Below, in pieces: positions 41,268 through 52,381 of a stretch of 64,000 nt of DNA. Below the pieces are notes generated by a model that was not told the DNA's origin, made no database searches, and was given only the letters and a program-made list of their open reading frames with translations. Position numbers and translations under genes: made by a program. The stretch comes from Rhynchopus sp. YZ270_cl-10 (Eukaryota; Euglenozoa; Diplonemea; Diplonemida; Diplonemidae): NCBI GenBank assembly GCA_964035575.1, contig OZ037904.1, positions 620,001 through 684,000 of the forward strand, read 5' to 3'. How positions within the stretch are numbered: position 1 is the stretch's first letter; the number at the start of each line of letters is the position of its first letter.

Positions 41268-43460
41268 GGTTGCAACTCTTCTGTCGAGTGAATTGAGGTT
41301 GGAGTGAGTGGGGCAAACAGAAAAAATTAATATGAGCCTAAGCCGTGCTTAGTCAAAAGAGAGAGGGATATAGGTTAGATGAATCGCTTGGTCGTCTTTG
41401 GAGTTGTTTTGTTTGCATCAGAGTTGTGCGGTTGCAGAGGAGCAGTGTCCAGGATGAGTACGAGATGTTGGGTATGGCTGTGCATGAGGGAAGAGCAGAG
41501 TGCTAAAAAAAAATGGAGTGAAAGTTGCGTCAGGGGATTGAAGGGGGTGTAGTTCAGAGCTGGAAAAAGTCACGATGAAGAAGGGGATGGAGATAGTGCT
41601 GAGAACCCTGAACCATCCCGGAGGTCAACGACACCGCCTTCAAGTGAGATAACTAAAAAAAATTAAGCAAAAAAGCAAAAGTCCGTAACCGAAACCCGGC
41701 GACGAGCAAGACCACCACCACCACACCATGTCTGACTTACCAGGGATGGGGTCGACCGGAACGAGGTGCGCTGGAGGTGGTGGACGACTCTTATGCCGAC
41801 GGCAGACAGGGCTGCATGTTTGGCAGCTGCAGACAACAGGCACGCTAACGGCACGCTTGCTGGGGAGGCGGGAGAGCTGCCTCTACCTGGTGCTTGAAAA
41901 AGAACCAGATCTGGCAGGTGCTCCTGGAGCTTCCAAACGGATGCCTTCAGATGTCCGGAAAGCTGCTGGGTTAAGCGCGCCAGCCCCGGCACACCAACAG
42001 ACAATGCACCAACAAACTTCACGCAAAAACGAAAGAGTTTTGACTTCAAATACAACAGCTCTCGTGACAGTGCACCTTAATTCTTAGGGAAAACACAGTT
42101 GATACGATGCCCCCAAGCCTCTCGTGAGTCACCTACACAAAAAAGGAGCGTTTTCCCCCTCCACGTCTTCCACGCCCTTCATATGCGATGCACGCAATGC
42201 TCTACATACGCCCCCTAACCCCTTAACCCCCTGACCCCCTACCTTGCACCTGGAGGGTGCAAAAAAGAAAATGATATTGCGTCCACCAGGGGATCATCCC
42301 CGCACAAGAGAGTGACGGAGGCAGCTCCTTCCGCAATGCATCGATGATCAGCAAGACGCACACCCTTCTCACACCACCCCCCCCTCTTCCATCAGCCAGC
42401 CATGCACCGAGCGCATGCAACCACAGAGAACAGACCCACGCAGGGTCCTTGGGTATCGGTTACCGCTCCTCTCTCGCCACCCCCCCTCCTCCCTCACCCC
42501 CCCTCAGTCGGGACACTCCATATCCATGTATGCCATTTATCCCATCAGCTCTCTTAGCCCCTCTTTGCGCTACGCCACTGTAAAAACATTCCCACCCCCG
42601 ACTGCCCAAAAACGCTCCCAGCACAGCCCTGCCCCAAGGGTGAGAGAACCACCTGAGGTAAAAAAATCCACCTCACTGCAGATTCTGGTCAGATGTTTTT
42701 CTACTCATCCACAAAACCCTGGTCGTTCATTTTCCTTTCACCCTAGACTTGACATCACCTTCAATGATTTCCATATCAACGAAAAAGACGTGAAAATGGA
42801 GACCATACGGCGAAGTAAGAAAAGAACCGTCCTGCTTCATCACCGAACCCACCGCGGAGGAGGGGGGCATATATGAGGGAGAATCAATGGGCTCTGAAGA
42901 ACCCGTTGACACATCAAGACCTCACATCACCCCCCCCTTAACACCTTCCCCCAACCCCATACACCGGAGAGCGCGACCACAGCGCCACGACAGTGTTAGC
43001 CGAGAATCAGAGACCCGCAGTTGCACCCGAGAGTGCGACCGCAGCCACATCAACCCTATACTAACACGAACACTCCCCATAGACTCACCACCCTTTTGCC
43101 CTTCAGAAGAACATCAAAATGAGGAATCACTTTCCCAGCCACAGAAAAAAAGGGGGGTAATCGAATGGCCCGCTCAATGCCCATGGTTCCGAAGAATCAA
43201 GAGCAGAGCTTTGCGTTGGCACCGTCCTTACGCCTTTCCCCCCAAAGACATCACCCAAACCAACGACACTACGAGAGGTATGCTCTCCCGTGGGGGGGGA
43301 AGAGACGTTTTCAGCACCAAACAAAGGAACCTACTCACAGTCAGTTGTGGACCCTCCACATCTTCCCCTCCCATCCCCTCCCACCCCCTCAACCTCATCT
43401 TCAAAAAGAACCCCACATTGCAGACCCCCAGCAACACGCTCCATAGAGGGTGTCAGCACC
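41268..43460. other. Long spacer with hairpin elements; possible unresolved exon
   Basis: A short type 1 hairpin lies at 41330-41357, a type 3 element at 42042-42080 and a further type 1 relative at 42102-42133. On the minus strand, 41985-41738 reads openly (LKASVWKLQEHLPDLVLF) up to a good GTAAGT donor and could be an exon, but I cannot find its partner or a family. Plus-strand frames at 42415-43678 are Pro/His-rich low complexity and are not called. Confidence 0.4.
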
Positions 43461-43600
43461 ATACAACACCATACAGTACCATACAGTACCATACAGTACC
43501 ATACAGTACCATACAGTACCATACAGTACCATACAGTACCATACAGTACCATACAGTACCATACAGTACCATACAGTACCATACAGTACCATACAACATA
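43461..43600. repeat. 10-bp tandem repeat ATACAGTACC, about 13 units
   Basis: Near-perfect units, with the first and last varying (ATACAACACC, ATACAACATA). It is open in several frames on both strands (TIQYHTVPYS type), an artefact of the period. The third copy of the 36.58/61.49 kb dispersed repeat follows directly, reversed, at 43599-43640. Confidence 0.95.
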
Positions 43601-43640
43601 TGGGCCTTATTCTGCACAAGAATTACCCTCACTAGGCATC

Positions 43641-45158
<1,518 letters not shown>

Positions 45159-46565
45159 TCACAGCTGATTCAGCTTCATGCTGTGGTATGCCTCATCGGT
45201 GATCTCACAGCGTTGCACAAAGGAGCGGGACTCTATCGGGTTCTCACTGTCCACTTGCAGGACACGAACTGCAGAGGAAGGACGGAGCCGTTCTAACACC
45301 ATGGGATTGTTCACAGCACCTGCAGGATGGGCGAGACGTGGGTCTTGCGAAAGCGTGAGGGTATCCACCTCTGTCGAGGAAGTTGCGACAGAGGCCTCCG
45401 TATCCATGTGCATTGCACGCTCAATCTCCAAAAACTCCGGCGCCTTTGGTGCCTTAGAAAACGAAGGAACCAGATCCAAACTCTCATCAAGACATTCATT
45501 AACAGAGGTAGTTGTCAATGAATCCACCGCACCAAGCCACCCTACTGCGTGATGCAAATCTGCAAGCGGCACAACAAGTAGTACTTTGTTCCTCCCTGGC
45601 TTGACAGCAAGCTGTTGTATCGCCTTCGCTACAACTCGCATATTGGTGTCTGAAACCAATTCCTCTGGGGTCAACCGTTCTTGCTTCATCTGCACATAGG
45701 ACTGCAACCACTCCCCGGGACGTCCCTGCGCGATCAAATGGTTTTCCAGCAGAACGTTTCGCTCCCATTCTGATGCAAAGGTTTTGTGTCTCGCACGCTC
45801 TTCAAAAAGAAGTGGCGGAACGCCTTCCCAATGCACTGCTACCCCTCGCAGACGCGCCTCCCACACCGCATAAAAGAACGGATAATGATTCAAATACAAA
45901 TTCTCAAACGAAAACGCATTTTTTTGCAACCCCTCCAACCCTTCGGCCATATACCCTGAGGCAAACAACGCTTCCTCCTCCCCTTCCCCTTCCATCACCG
46001 CCGGGGTAGGTCTCAGCAAAAGCCTCCTATTCACCACATCCTGCAGCCCCGGGGTTTGCAAACAATGCCTCATCAACTCCGCCTCTCCTCGAAGAAAATC
46101 TTGCCTTGTTGCAAACTGCCGTTTCCTATACTGAGAGAGAAACGCATCGCGGGTAATACTCTGGTACAAATCGCACTCTCCTGTCGGAAGAACAAGATGG
46201 GCTGGACTGAGTTCCGTTAACACTCTTTTACATAACGCACCGTGACGGACGAGGTGGCGGTGGAGGGGGAGGATGTGCACCACTTTATCCCCAACCCTTC
46301 GAGGTTGAAGCGCTGTAGCGTACAGCACTTCGTCTACATAGTTTGTATGATCTGCTTTGGAACGTCCCCGCAGTTTATTCCGTTTGTCAACACTTCGTTG
46401 TGCAGCCGCTTCGCGAACAAACATCTGGTCCACCTCCGCCTCCACTGCACCACGAAACCCCATTAAATCAAATGCATGTGTCACAGGGTGTAACGCAGGA
46501 AAGTTCTCCACAGCAGTTCTTACAGCAAGCTCTGCCCGGCCTATCCCAATCAGTTTCGGCGGCAT
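45159..46565 (-). CDS. Unknown 468-residue protein
   Basis: An intron-free gene with codon composition like its neighbours. The start (MPPKLIGIGRAELAVRTAV) sits two bases after a T15 run. The protein is globular in the first 360 residues, with hydrophobic strands (KVVHILPLHRHL, KRVLTELSPAHLVLP, NKVLLVVPLADLHHAVGWLG). It is Glu/Ser/Thr-rich after 365. The pattern of an early strand, a helix with a Glu/Cys block and a late VVPLADLHH strand faintly recalls TraB/PrgY-type proteins. This is weak, and I would not transfer function. It shares no motif with the delta-tubulin gene upstream. Confidence 0.7.
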   Translation of the reverse strand: MPPKLIGIGRAELAVRTAVENFPALHPVTHAFDLMGFRGAVEAEVDQMFVREAAAQRSVDKRNKLRGRSKADHTNYVDEVLYATALQPRRVGDKVVHILPLHRHLVRHGALCKRVLTELSPAHLVLPTGECDLYQSITRDAFLSQYRKRQFATRQDFLRGEAELMRHCLQTPGLQDVVNRRLLLRPTPAVMEGEGEEEALFASGYMAEGLEGLQKNAFSFENLYLNHYPFFYAVWEARLRGVAVHWEGVPPLLFEERARHKTFASEWERNVLLENHLIAQGRPGEWLQSYVQMKQERLTPEELVSDTNMRVVAKAIQQLAVKPGRNKVLLVVPLADLHHAVGWLGAVDSLTTTSVNECLDESLDLVPSFSKAPKAPEFLEIERAMHMDTEASVATSSTEVDTLTLSQDPRLAHPAGAVNNPMVLERLRPSSAVRVLQVDSENPIESRSFVQRCEITDEAYHSMKLNQL

Positions 46566-46847
46566 TTAAAAAAAAAAAAAAAATGGATTCGTGTAGGGGA
46601 ATGAGCGGAGTGGAGTACTATTTTTTGGATTGAAATCACCCTACGTTGGCTCTGCAGATGGGTGATATATTTTTTTTGGAGAAATTGTAGGGGAACAGAG
46701 GAGAGGATGAGGAGATGAGTTGGAAGAAATAGTTCAAGGGGATTGGTAATTTTGTTCTCTTTTATTTGCGTTAAGAAATGCACAAAAAAAAAGTCTCTCT
46801 TTTTCGTTCTGTTGCTTTCTTTTCTCGGTTTGGAGAAGAAAAAAAAA

Positions 46848-48119
46848 TCATGCTATGCTGTAGTCCTTCACGACCTGGTCTACATTTGCTAGCGCCGCAA
46901 GGCAATCATCCCGCTCCATCCCATACTTCTCAAAGTGGTGCAGATACGCCCCACAGGAGAGCATCTCCTTCGTGCGTGTACCCACACGCCGTGCGGCTGT
47001 TTGCACTGCACTGCTTTCGTTTGCTGCCATCACCACACTGCCTCCACTGGCACGCACCGCCATACCCTTTGCGATACGACACCCATGACCGAACAGTCTT
47101 CCTGGGTCCGCAACATCTACTTTAGCCAGCCCACCTTCAGGCATTGAGAGCACTCCGCGTACTGAAAGCAGTGCGCGGGAGGGTGTACCTCCACAACGTT
47201 GCATTTGCCGGGAGATATCTTGCATGCATACATTCCATCTGGCCCCTATCCCTTCGGCAACGCGGGTGGAAAACAACGAAACAAACTTTCTCCCTTGGCC
47301 CTGCACCATGCTTTCAACAAAGTCGTGGTACAACGCGACGCGTCGTTCTTGCTGCAATGCATTTCCAGAAAAGCTCGCAAACCTCGACGGAAGCAGCACC
47401 CCGCCACTAATATCGTCGACAATCCTTTTGTTCAGCACCTCAAAGTTGATGGCACTTCTGTTCTGCCTCGCAGTACCCCCTCTGCGTCCAGCTTCGTCCT
47501 GTTCTCTTTCTAACTGCTTCAATAGTGATGTATTGTCTAATAAAACGGTTGCATCGGTATAACGTTGTAGATGTGCTAGAGTGAAGACAGTGTTGTAGTG
47601 CTGCGTCGCAATCTCTCCGTCGTGAAGCGGGAGGACACTGAAGGAAATGAATGGGGTGTGCGGGTGTGCGTCTCTCATGTGTTCGAGAATGCAGCTCCCC
47701 ACACCCGAGCCGGTCCCGCCAGCAACAGAATGAACCAAAGAAATGCCCTTCACGCTGTCAATGTGCTCCACCTCCTGCCGGACCTTCTCAAGGATGCTTT
47801 CGATATGGCAAAGACCCTGTACGTTGTAGCCATATGCCCAGTTGTTTGCAGAGCCATCTTGTTTCGTGAGAACAGACGTACCATACTCAAACCCCCTTCC
47901 CTTCGCCAAGGACAGACATTTCGTGATAACCTTTGGTTCCATATCGACCAGCACCGACCGAGCAACCGGCAGACCCCTCTCAGCCTCTCTGAAGTACATC
48001 TGCTGTACTCTATCGGAGTCACGCTCCTCCTGCGGACTGCACGATGCAACTAAAGTACCAAAAAGCTCATGAGCGATTTGGTTCCCACACTGCCCGACCT
48101 GCAGCGTCAAAAGAGACAT
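46848..48119 (-). CDS. TUBD1: Delta-tubulin
   Basis: A 423-residue tubulin. The N-terminus MSLLTLQVGQCGNQIAHELF matches the delta class (SIVTVQLGQCGNQIG). Class-specific blocks follow: ARSVLVDMEPKVI, NNWAYGYNVQG and the GTP-binding loop SVAGGTGSGVGS. The C-terminus HHFEKYGMERDDCLAALANV and QVVKDYSIA also matches delta-tubulin and lacks the acidic tail of alpha/beta tubulins. Delta-tubulin is needed for the C tubule of triplet microtubules in basal bodies. The upstream ATG at 48170 is also in frame but precedes a sequence unlike tubulin, so I start at 48119. No intron is seen. Confidence 0.93.
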   Translation of the reverse strand: MSLLTLQVGQCGNQIAHELFGTLVASCSPQEERDSDRVQQMYFREAERGLPVARSVLVDMEPKVITKCLSLAKGRGFEYGTSVLTKQDGSANNWAYGYNVQGLCHIESILEKVRQEVEHIDSVKGISLVHSVAGGTGSGVGSCILEHMRDAHPHTPFISFSVLPLHDGEIATQHYNTVFTLAHLQRYTDATVLLDNTSLLKQLEREQDEAGRRGGTARQNRSAINFEVLNKRIVDDISGGVLLPSRFASFSGNALQQERRVALYHDFVESMVQGQGRKFVSLFSTRVAEGIGARWNVCMQDISRQMQRCGGTPSRALLSVRGVLSMPEGGLAKVDVADPGRLFGHGCRIAKGMAVRASGGSVVMAANESSAVQTAARRVGTRTKEMLSCGAYLHHFEKYGMERDDCLAALANVDQVVKDYSIA

Positions 48120-48622
48120 AGCAAAAACACTGTGTAAAAATACCCCCCTTTCTTTACGTAAGGTAATCAAAGGGTGGGGTGCTGAAAAGGGAGGGGGGTT
48201 TTTTTTGGAAAAGTGTTGAGAAATTTAGGAAAAAAAATATGTTTCTTGTATTAAGTTTTGAGAGTGAGGGGGATAGGTAACACCTCCCCTGGTACAACAT
48301 AGGGTTTCGTTGTCATCAGACAGTTGGATTCTATTCGAGAAAAAAATGCACAGAAACACCCGAAAGGATAGAAAAAAATGTAGAACAATGCTTTACACAC
48401 ATCTTTTGCGTAATACACAGTCGAAGAACCTTTAATTGTTGACAATCTTCCAATCGAAGGACCTAAAGACCATTTTTTTTCCTGTTCTTTTGTACCGGAA
48501 GGTATAGTCATTTTAGCAAAGCTCCTCATACAAAGAAAAGTTTATAAGATGACCCTAAGCCTCTCATGCTTAGTCACCTTACAAAAGACAGCTCCAAAAA
48601 AAATTTTTTTGGAGAAAAAGAA
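48120..48622. other. Spacer with a canonical type 1 hairpin
   Basis: At 48534-48585, GAAAAGTTTATAAGATGACC, stem CTAAGC/GCTTAG, loop CTCTCAT, TCACCTTA. It is the closest match to the 17.2-kb core. It lies between the PPR gene's 3' end and the start of delta-tubulin. Nothing else is visible. Confidence 0.7.
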
Positions 48623-50089
48623 TCAAGAAACACCAGGCCCCATTCGGTCTCCCTTCTCAAAGTCAACTACCCCGGTTCGTCGCAGGGTGGTGTGGGTGTG
48701 TGGTTCTAATTCACCTTCATCAGGAGGGGTGCCTGACAGTTCGAAGGTGCGGGCAAAGATATCGAGGAAAGCGCGGGTCTCTGGGACGCCGTGTGCGTGG
48801 GCTTGGGAGCGGAGGGCACGCGCTGCGGGAACATCGCCTAGCGCTGCGTACGCAGACATGGCACCTAGATATACACGCCTGCATGATATATAGCCATCGG
48901 ACAGCGCCTGCGTTAGTGTCGACGCAACGCGTTCTTTTACTCCATTGTGTATTCCATTCTTCACCGCCTCCGCCAGACCGTCAAGGATAATCGCATATAC
49001 TAAATGTGTCGGCACAAAGCCTTCTCTTGCGGCCATCACCTTCAACACACGGTCCATTTCTCGTAACATTCCACGCTTTGCGAATACATTCAAATACGCG
49101 CTCATTGCCGTTAGGTCTGGCGTCTCGAGGATTTTTGGGTGCACAGTATTCTCCTCACCTTCTGAGGAAAGGACTATGCCGTACCATGAGCCGTCGAGAA
49201 GCGCTTCGTAGAAGACCTGGGCGTTGTACACATCCCCTACCTTGTCGCAGAGAAGGAAGACGGATCTGAAGTGCAGGCTGGTTGGTTTGCATTTGGCTCT
49301 GATCATTGTGTGCAGTACTGACAATGCTTCAGGGTACGACCGTCGTGTTTGCAGTACGCAGGCATAGGCCTGTTTGCGCAGTGGTATGCCCTTTTCGTTC
49401 ATATGCTCGATGATGCTGTCGATCTTAGGGGGGTTGCGGTGGCGTGTATAAAACTTCAACAGATTAATCCACACAAAATACTCACGTCGCGCAAGGTCAG
49501 GGTGCGGTGCGGTCGGCCGATTCGCGAAAAAAACTTTGTCTTCTTGCATCCAAAGCAATACTTGGTGTAAAAAAGGTTCCGCCTCTACAGTCTGCGCTCG
49601 CGAGGCACATTGCAGCATGGCCAAATAAAAGTCGAGGTTGCGCACAACCTTCTCCGTCACCGTTTTATCATAAACATGTTGTGCCAACTTCGTGCTCCCC
49701 GTCCACGACAGTATTTCCGCAACCCTCGCATACGTCTGCGTCCCCACAAAGCACCCCCGGTTTTCCATCTGCGACAATGTAGCCAATAACTGCCCTGTCA
49801 CCAGCCGTTCTCGTGATAGAGATTGCTTCGTCAGCATCATCCGCTGTACCACCTGTCCACTAGAATGTATGAACTGTGCCGCCTTGTAATCAGACCACCC
49901 CATCACCTCTTGCACAGGGAGTTTAAAGAACGTCCCCTTGTTCTTCTGGAGGACCTGCTCAACGCTCTCGGGGTTGAGACGGTGTTGTTTGACATGCTTA
50001 TTTTGTTTGTCGGTGGAGGGTGACCATTTCTTCCGCCAGTCTACAGCTACCGCACGACGTGTAGCGGTGGATGTCTCTTTCAAGAACAT
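48623..50089 (-). CDS. Pentatricopeptide-repeat (PPR) protein
   Basis: A 488-residue all-helical repeat protein. PPR-type helix pairs are visible from about residue 110: TYARVAEILSWTGSTKLAQHVYD, then YFVWINLLKFYTRHRNPPKI, KQAYACVLQTRRSYPEALSV, TAMSAYLNVFAKRGMLREMD, LVYAIILDGLAEAVKNG and VYLGAMSAYAALGDVPAARA. The N-terminal 60 residues are strongly basic and begin MFLKETSTATRRAVAV, consistent with mitochondrial import. PPR proteins bind organelle RNA and act in its processing or translation; the target is unknown. An upstream in-frame ATG at 50152 gives a hydrophobic, less likely, start. Confidence 0.82.
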   Translation of the reverse strand: MFLKETSTATRRAVAVDWRKKWSPSTDKQNKHVKQHRLNPESVEQVLQKNKGTFFKLPVQEVMGWSDYKAAQFIHSSGQVVQRMMLTKQSLSRERLVTGQLLATLSQMENRGCFVGTQTYARVAEILSWTGSTKLAQHVYDKTVTEKVVRNLDFYLAMLQCASRAQTVEAEPFLHQVLLWMQEDKVFFANRPTAPHPDLARREYFVWINLLKFYTRHRNPPKIDSIIEHMNEKGIPLRKQAYACVLQTRRSYPEALSVLHTMIRAKCKPTSLHFRSVFLLCDKVGDVYNAQVFYEALLDGSWYGIVLSSEGEENTVHPKILETPDLTAMSAYLNVFAKRGMLREMDRVLKVMAAREGFVPTHLVYAIILDGLAEAVKNGIHNGVKERVASTLTQALSDGYISCRRVYLGAMSAYAALGDVPAARALRSQAHAHGVPETRAFLDIFARTFELSGTPPDEGELEPHTHTTLRRTGVVDFEKGDRMGPGVS

Positions 50090-50915
50090 TCTGTGATAGG
50101 GGAGGTGCAACAAAGTGTGAATCACCGCAAAGAAAAAATAGAAACTTAACACTCATCACACGATAAAACCCATGGGAGAAGGGGGTTGTGGTGAAACGCA
50201 CAACACCTCGACCTGTTTGGGTGAGGAGTGGCTCTGCAGCGCGCTTCGTCCCCAGAACCGTGTGTTCAAAGTGCTTTGTTTCTATTTCCTCCTTCATTTC
50301 ATGAGGTGACAAAAAGAAAAAGACGGGGGAAGAGTGGGAGACGGGAATAATTTGTAGTTTTAGAGCGAAGTGTGAAAGCAGGGCCTTTTGCAACAACCAG
50401 AAGGCTGCGAAGCACAGTCTTTTTTTTTTTTGGAAATAATTTTTTTTGTTGATGAATAGCTAGAGAATGTGCATACTGCACACGATGCGTAAATTTTGTT
50501 GAAAAAAAAAATATTTGTGGCAGTGTAGTTGTTTATTGTGTTACCACATGATACAACTCTCTGCCACACAAATTATCGAAAGGTAAATAAAAAAAACAGA
50601 AATCCACTAAGAAATTGTTTCTCGCACATTTTCTGTTCGAAAAAAAAAAAGGAGAATTTTTAATGCCCTTGGTGGTATACGGGGTTTCACAACTTTTCAC
50701 AACTATGTGGGTGTGAAAAGATGTGAAAAATTTGTGAATCGTTGTGAATAGGATTGAAATTTTGCGAAAACCCCCTTCCCCCGTATAGCACCACGTATCC
50801 TCTATATATGCCCTCCCTCCCTCCCTCCCCAGCAGAACTCAATTACCCCCCCATCCCCACAGAGCCCTTTTAATAGCTAAGCACCAGCTGCAGGGCACTC
50901 AGCGACAGAGTTGGG
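50090..50915. other. Spacer with foldback element and type 4-like repeat
   Basis: Positions 50188-50235 (GTGGTGAAACGCACAACACC, TCGACCTG) match 13228. A 124-bp foldback at 50670-50793 has 15-base ends, TGGTGGTATACGGGG and its complement with one mismatch, enclosing TGTGAAAA repeats. No gene is visible. Confidence 0.6.
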
Positions 50916-52120
50916 CTAGTTTGCGCGCGAAACGTCTGCTTCGACGTACTCAATATGCCCGTTGTCAAGTCTGCTGAAGAACTTCCCCAGCACATTCGCG
51001 ATGCTCTGACGGTGGTGAAGCACTGTAGGATATTTCGTGTGTCATTTGTTTTTCTTCTTTGACAACATATTGATTTAGCGTAACTGCCACTCAAAACAGT
51101 CTTCACTGTACTATTGTTATTGTGAATTGGTGATGGAGCTACACCACACCACTGTGTACGGGCAAGCTCTCCATGATTTTATTTGCAATATCATCTCATC
51201 TCTCAATTCGCTGTAATATCAAAAAAGTGAAAACTGCAAAACGCCTCGCCGGACACCCTTGAGGCACTGCCAAACAAAAACAAACAAATACAAAAACAAT
51301 ACAAACCTTCAGACTTAGCGTACACCACAACAATGTCGGTCACATCCTCCAGCTTCAACCCTTTGAGGAGCACTTTGTTGATTGCGCCTGTCGCTGGGTT
51401 GATTGTTGGGTTGTGTGCAACGCTTTCGAGGAACGTACCACAGACGACCTCACTACCGACTTGGAGGGCAACTGCTGCGGGACACTGCGTCCATGCGGCT
51501 TGGCTGTACATCTCACAGCTGACCTTTGCTGTGTCATAGAGGCTGGCAAAGGGCTCGCGTGTATCTGCCGTGGACGACGTGACCTTGTACTCAGGGCCTC
51601 CACCCAGAGAGTGCTTTTCTACAGTCGCTGGCGTGAACGCACCCGGAAGAAGGACACCCACCTTCATGTCCTGCATGTCCAAAACTGACACCGTCAACTC
51701 CTCACCCCCGCAGGTTTCCGCCAAAATCTGTCTGCACAGTCCGCACGGAGAAGCGTTCACACCTATCCGTTTGAACGGGGCACGCACACCGCTGGACAGC
51801 GCATGGTGCACCGCACTCTGCTCACCATGCATGCTGATGCAAAGGTCGCCAATCTCCATGTTCACTCCAGTATACACACCGCGTTCTGTCAACAGCGCCG
51901 CGCCTACGTTAAAGCCACTCAAGGCAACAAGGTGCTGCAGGTTCTCTTGTGCCCAGGCAGCAATTTCCACCACAGCTACCCCTTCATCGCCACCACGTGC
52001 CTCCACCAGCTTCTCAAATGCAGGCAACGTACAGTGTCCGGACACCATGCTTTCGGGCACGTCGTCGCCATAGCCCCGGGGGTTGCTTTTGCGGATCACA
52101 CCTTCAGCATCGCGTTGCAT
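50916..52120 (-). CDS. Cytidine deaminase, two-domain type
   Basis: Exon 1 (52120-51307) ends in phase 1 at a GTTTGT donor. Exon 2 (51022-50916) follows a CCTACAG acceptor and completes the frame, giving 306 residues. The catalytic domain has ALSGFNVGAALLT, MHGEQSAV (zinc ligand His98, catalytic Glu100) and ASPCGLCRQIL (Cys126, Cys129). The second, inactive-type domain has CPAAVALQVGSEVVCG and ESVAHNPTINPATGA, as in the E. coli and plant dimeric enzymes rather than the short tetrameric ones. It deaminates cytidine and deoxycytidine in pyrimidine salvage. The usual Ala after the zinc His is Gly here. The intron contains a type 4-like repeat. The ORF upstream of 52120 is spacer. Confidence 0.92.
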
Positions 52121-52381
52121 TGTGTTTGGGTAGGGTACGTCTGTATGGTGAATAGACAAGAGAAAGGTTGGTGAGGGCCTAAGCCTCGGTGTGCTTGGAA
52201 TAAAGAAGGGTCGTGGCAAAAGGTTGTTGCGTTTGTATTCTATGGGAAGAGACGTTGTGAAGAATAGGATAGGGGTGTGGGAGAGTGGCAAGTGACAATA
52301 GCTCTGTAGATGAAGGCAGAGAAAGTGGGTATGTTGGAAAGTAGAGAAAGAAAGATGAATGCTCAAAAAATGGAGAAACTG

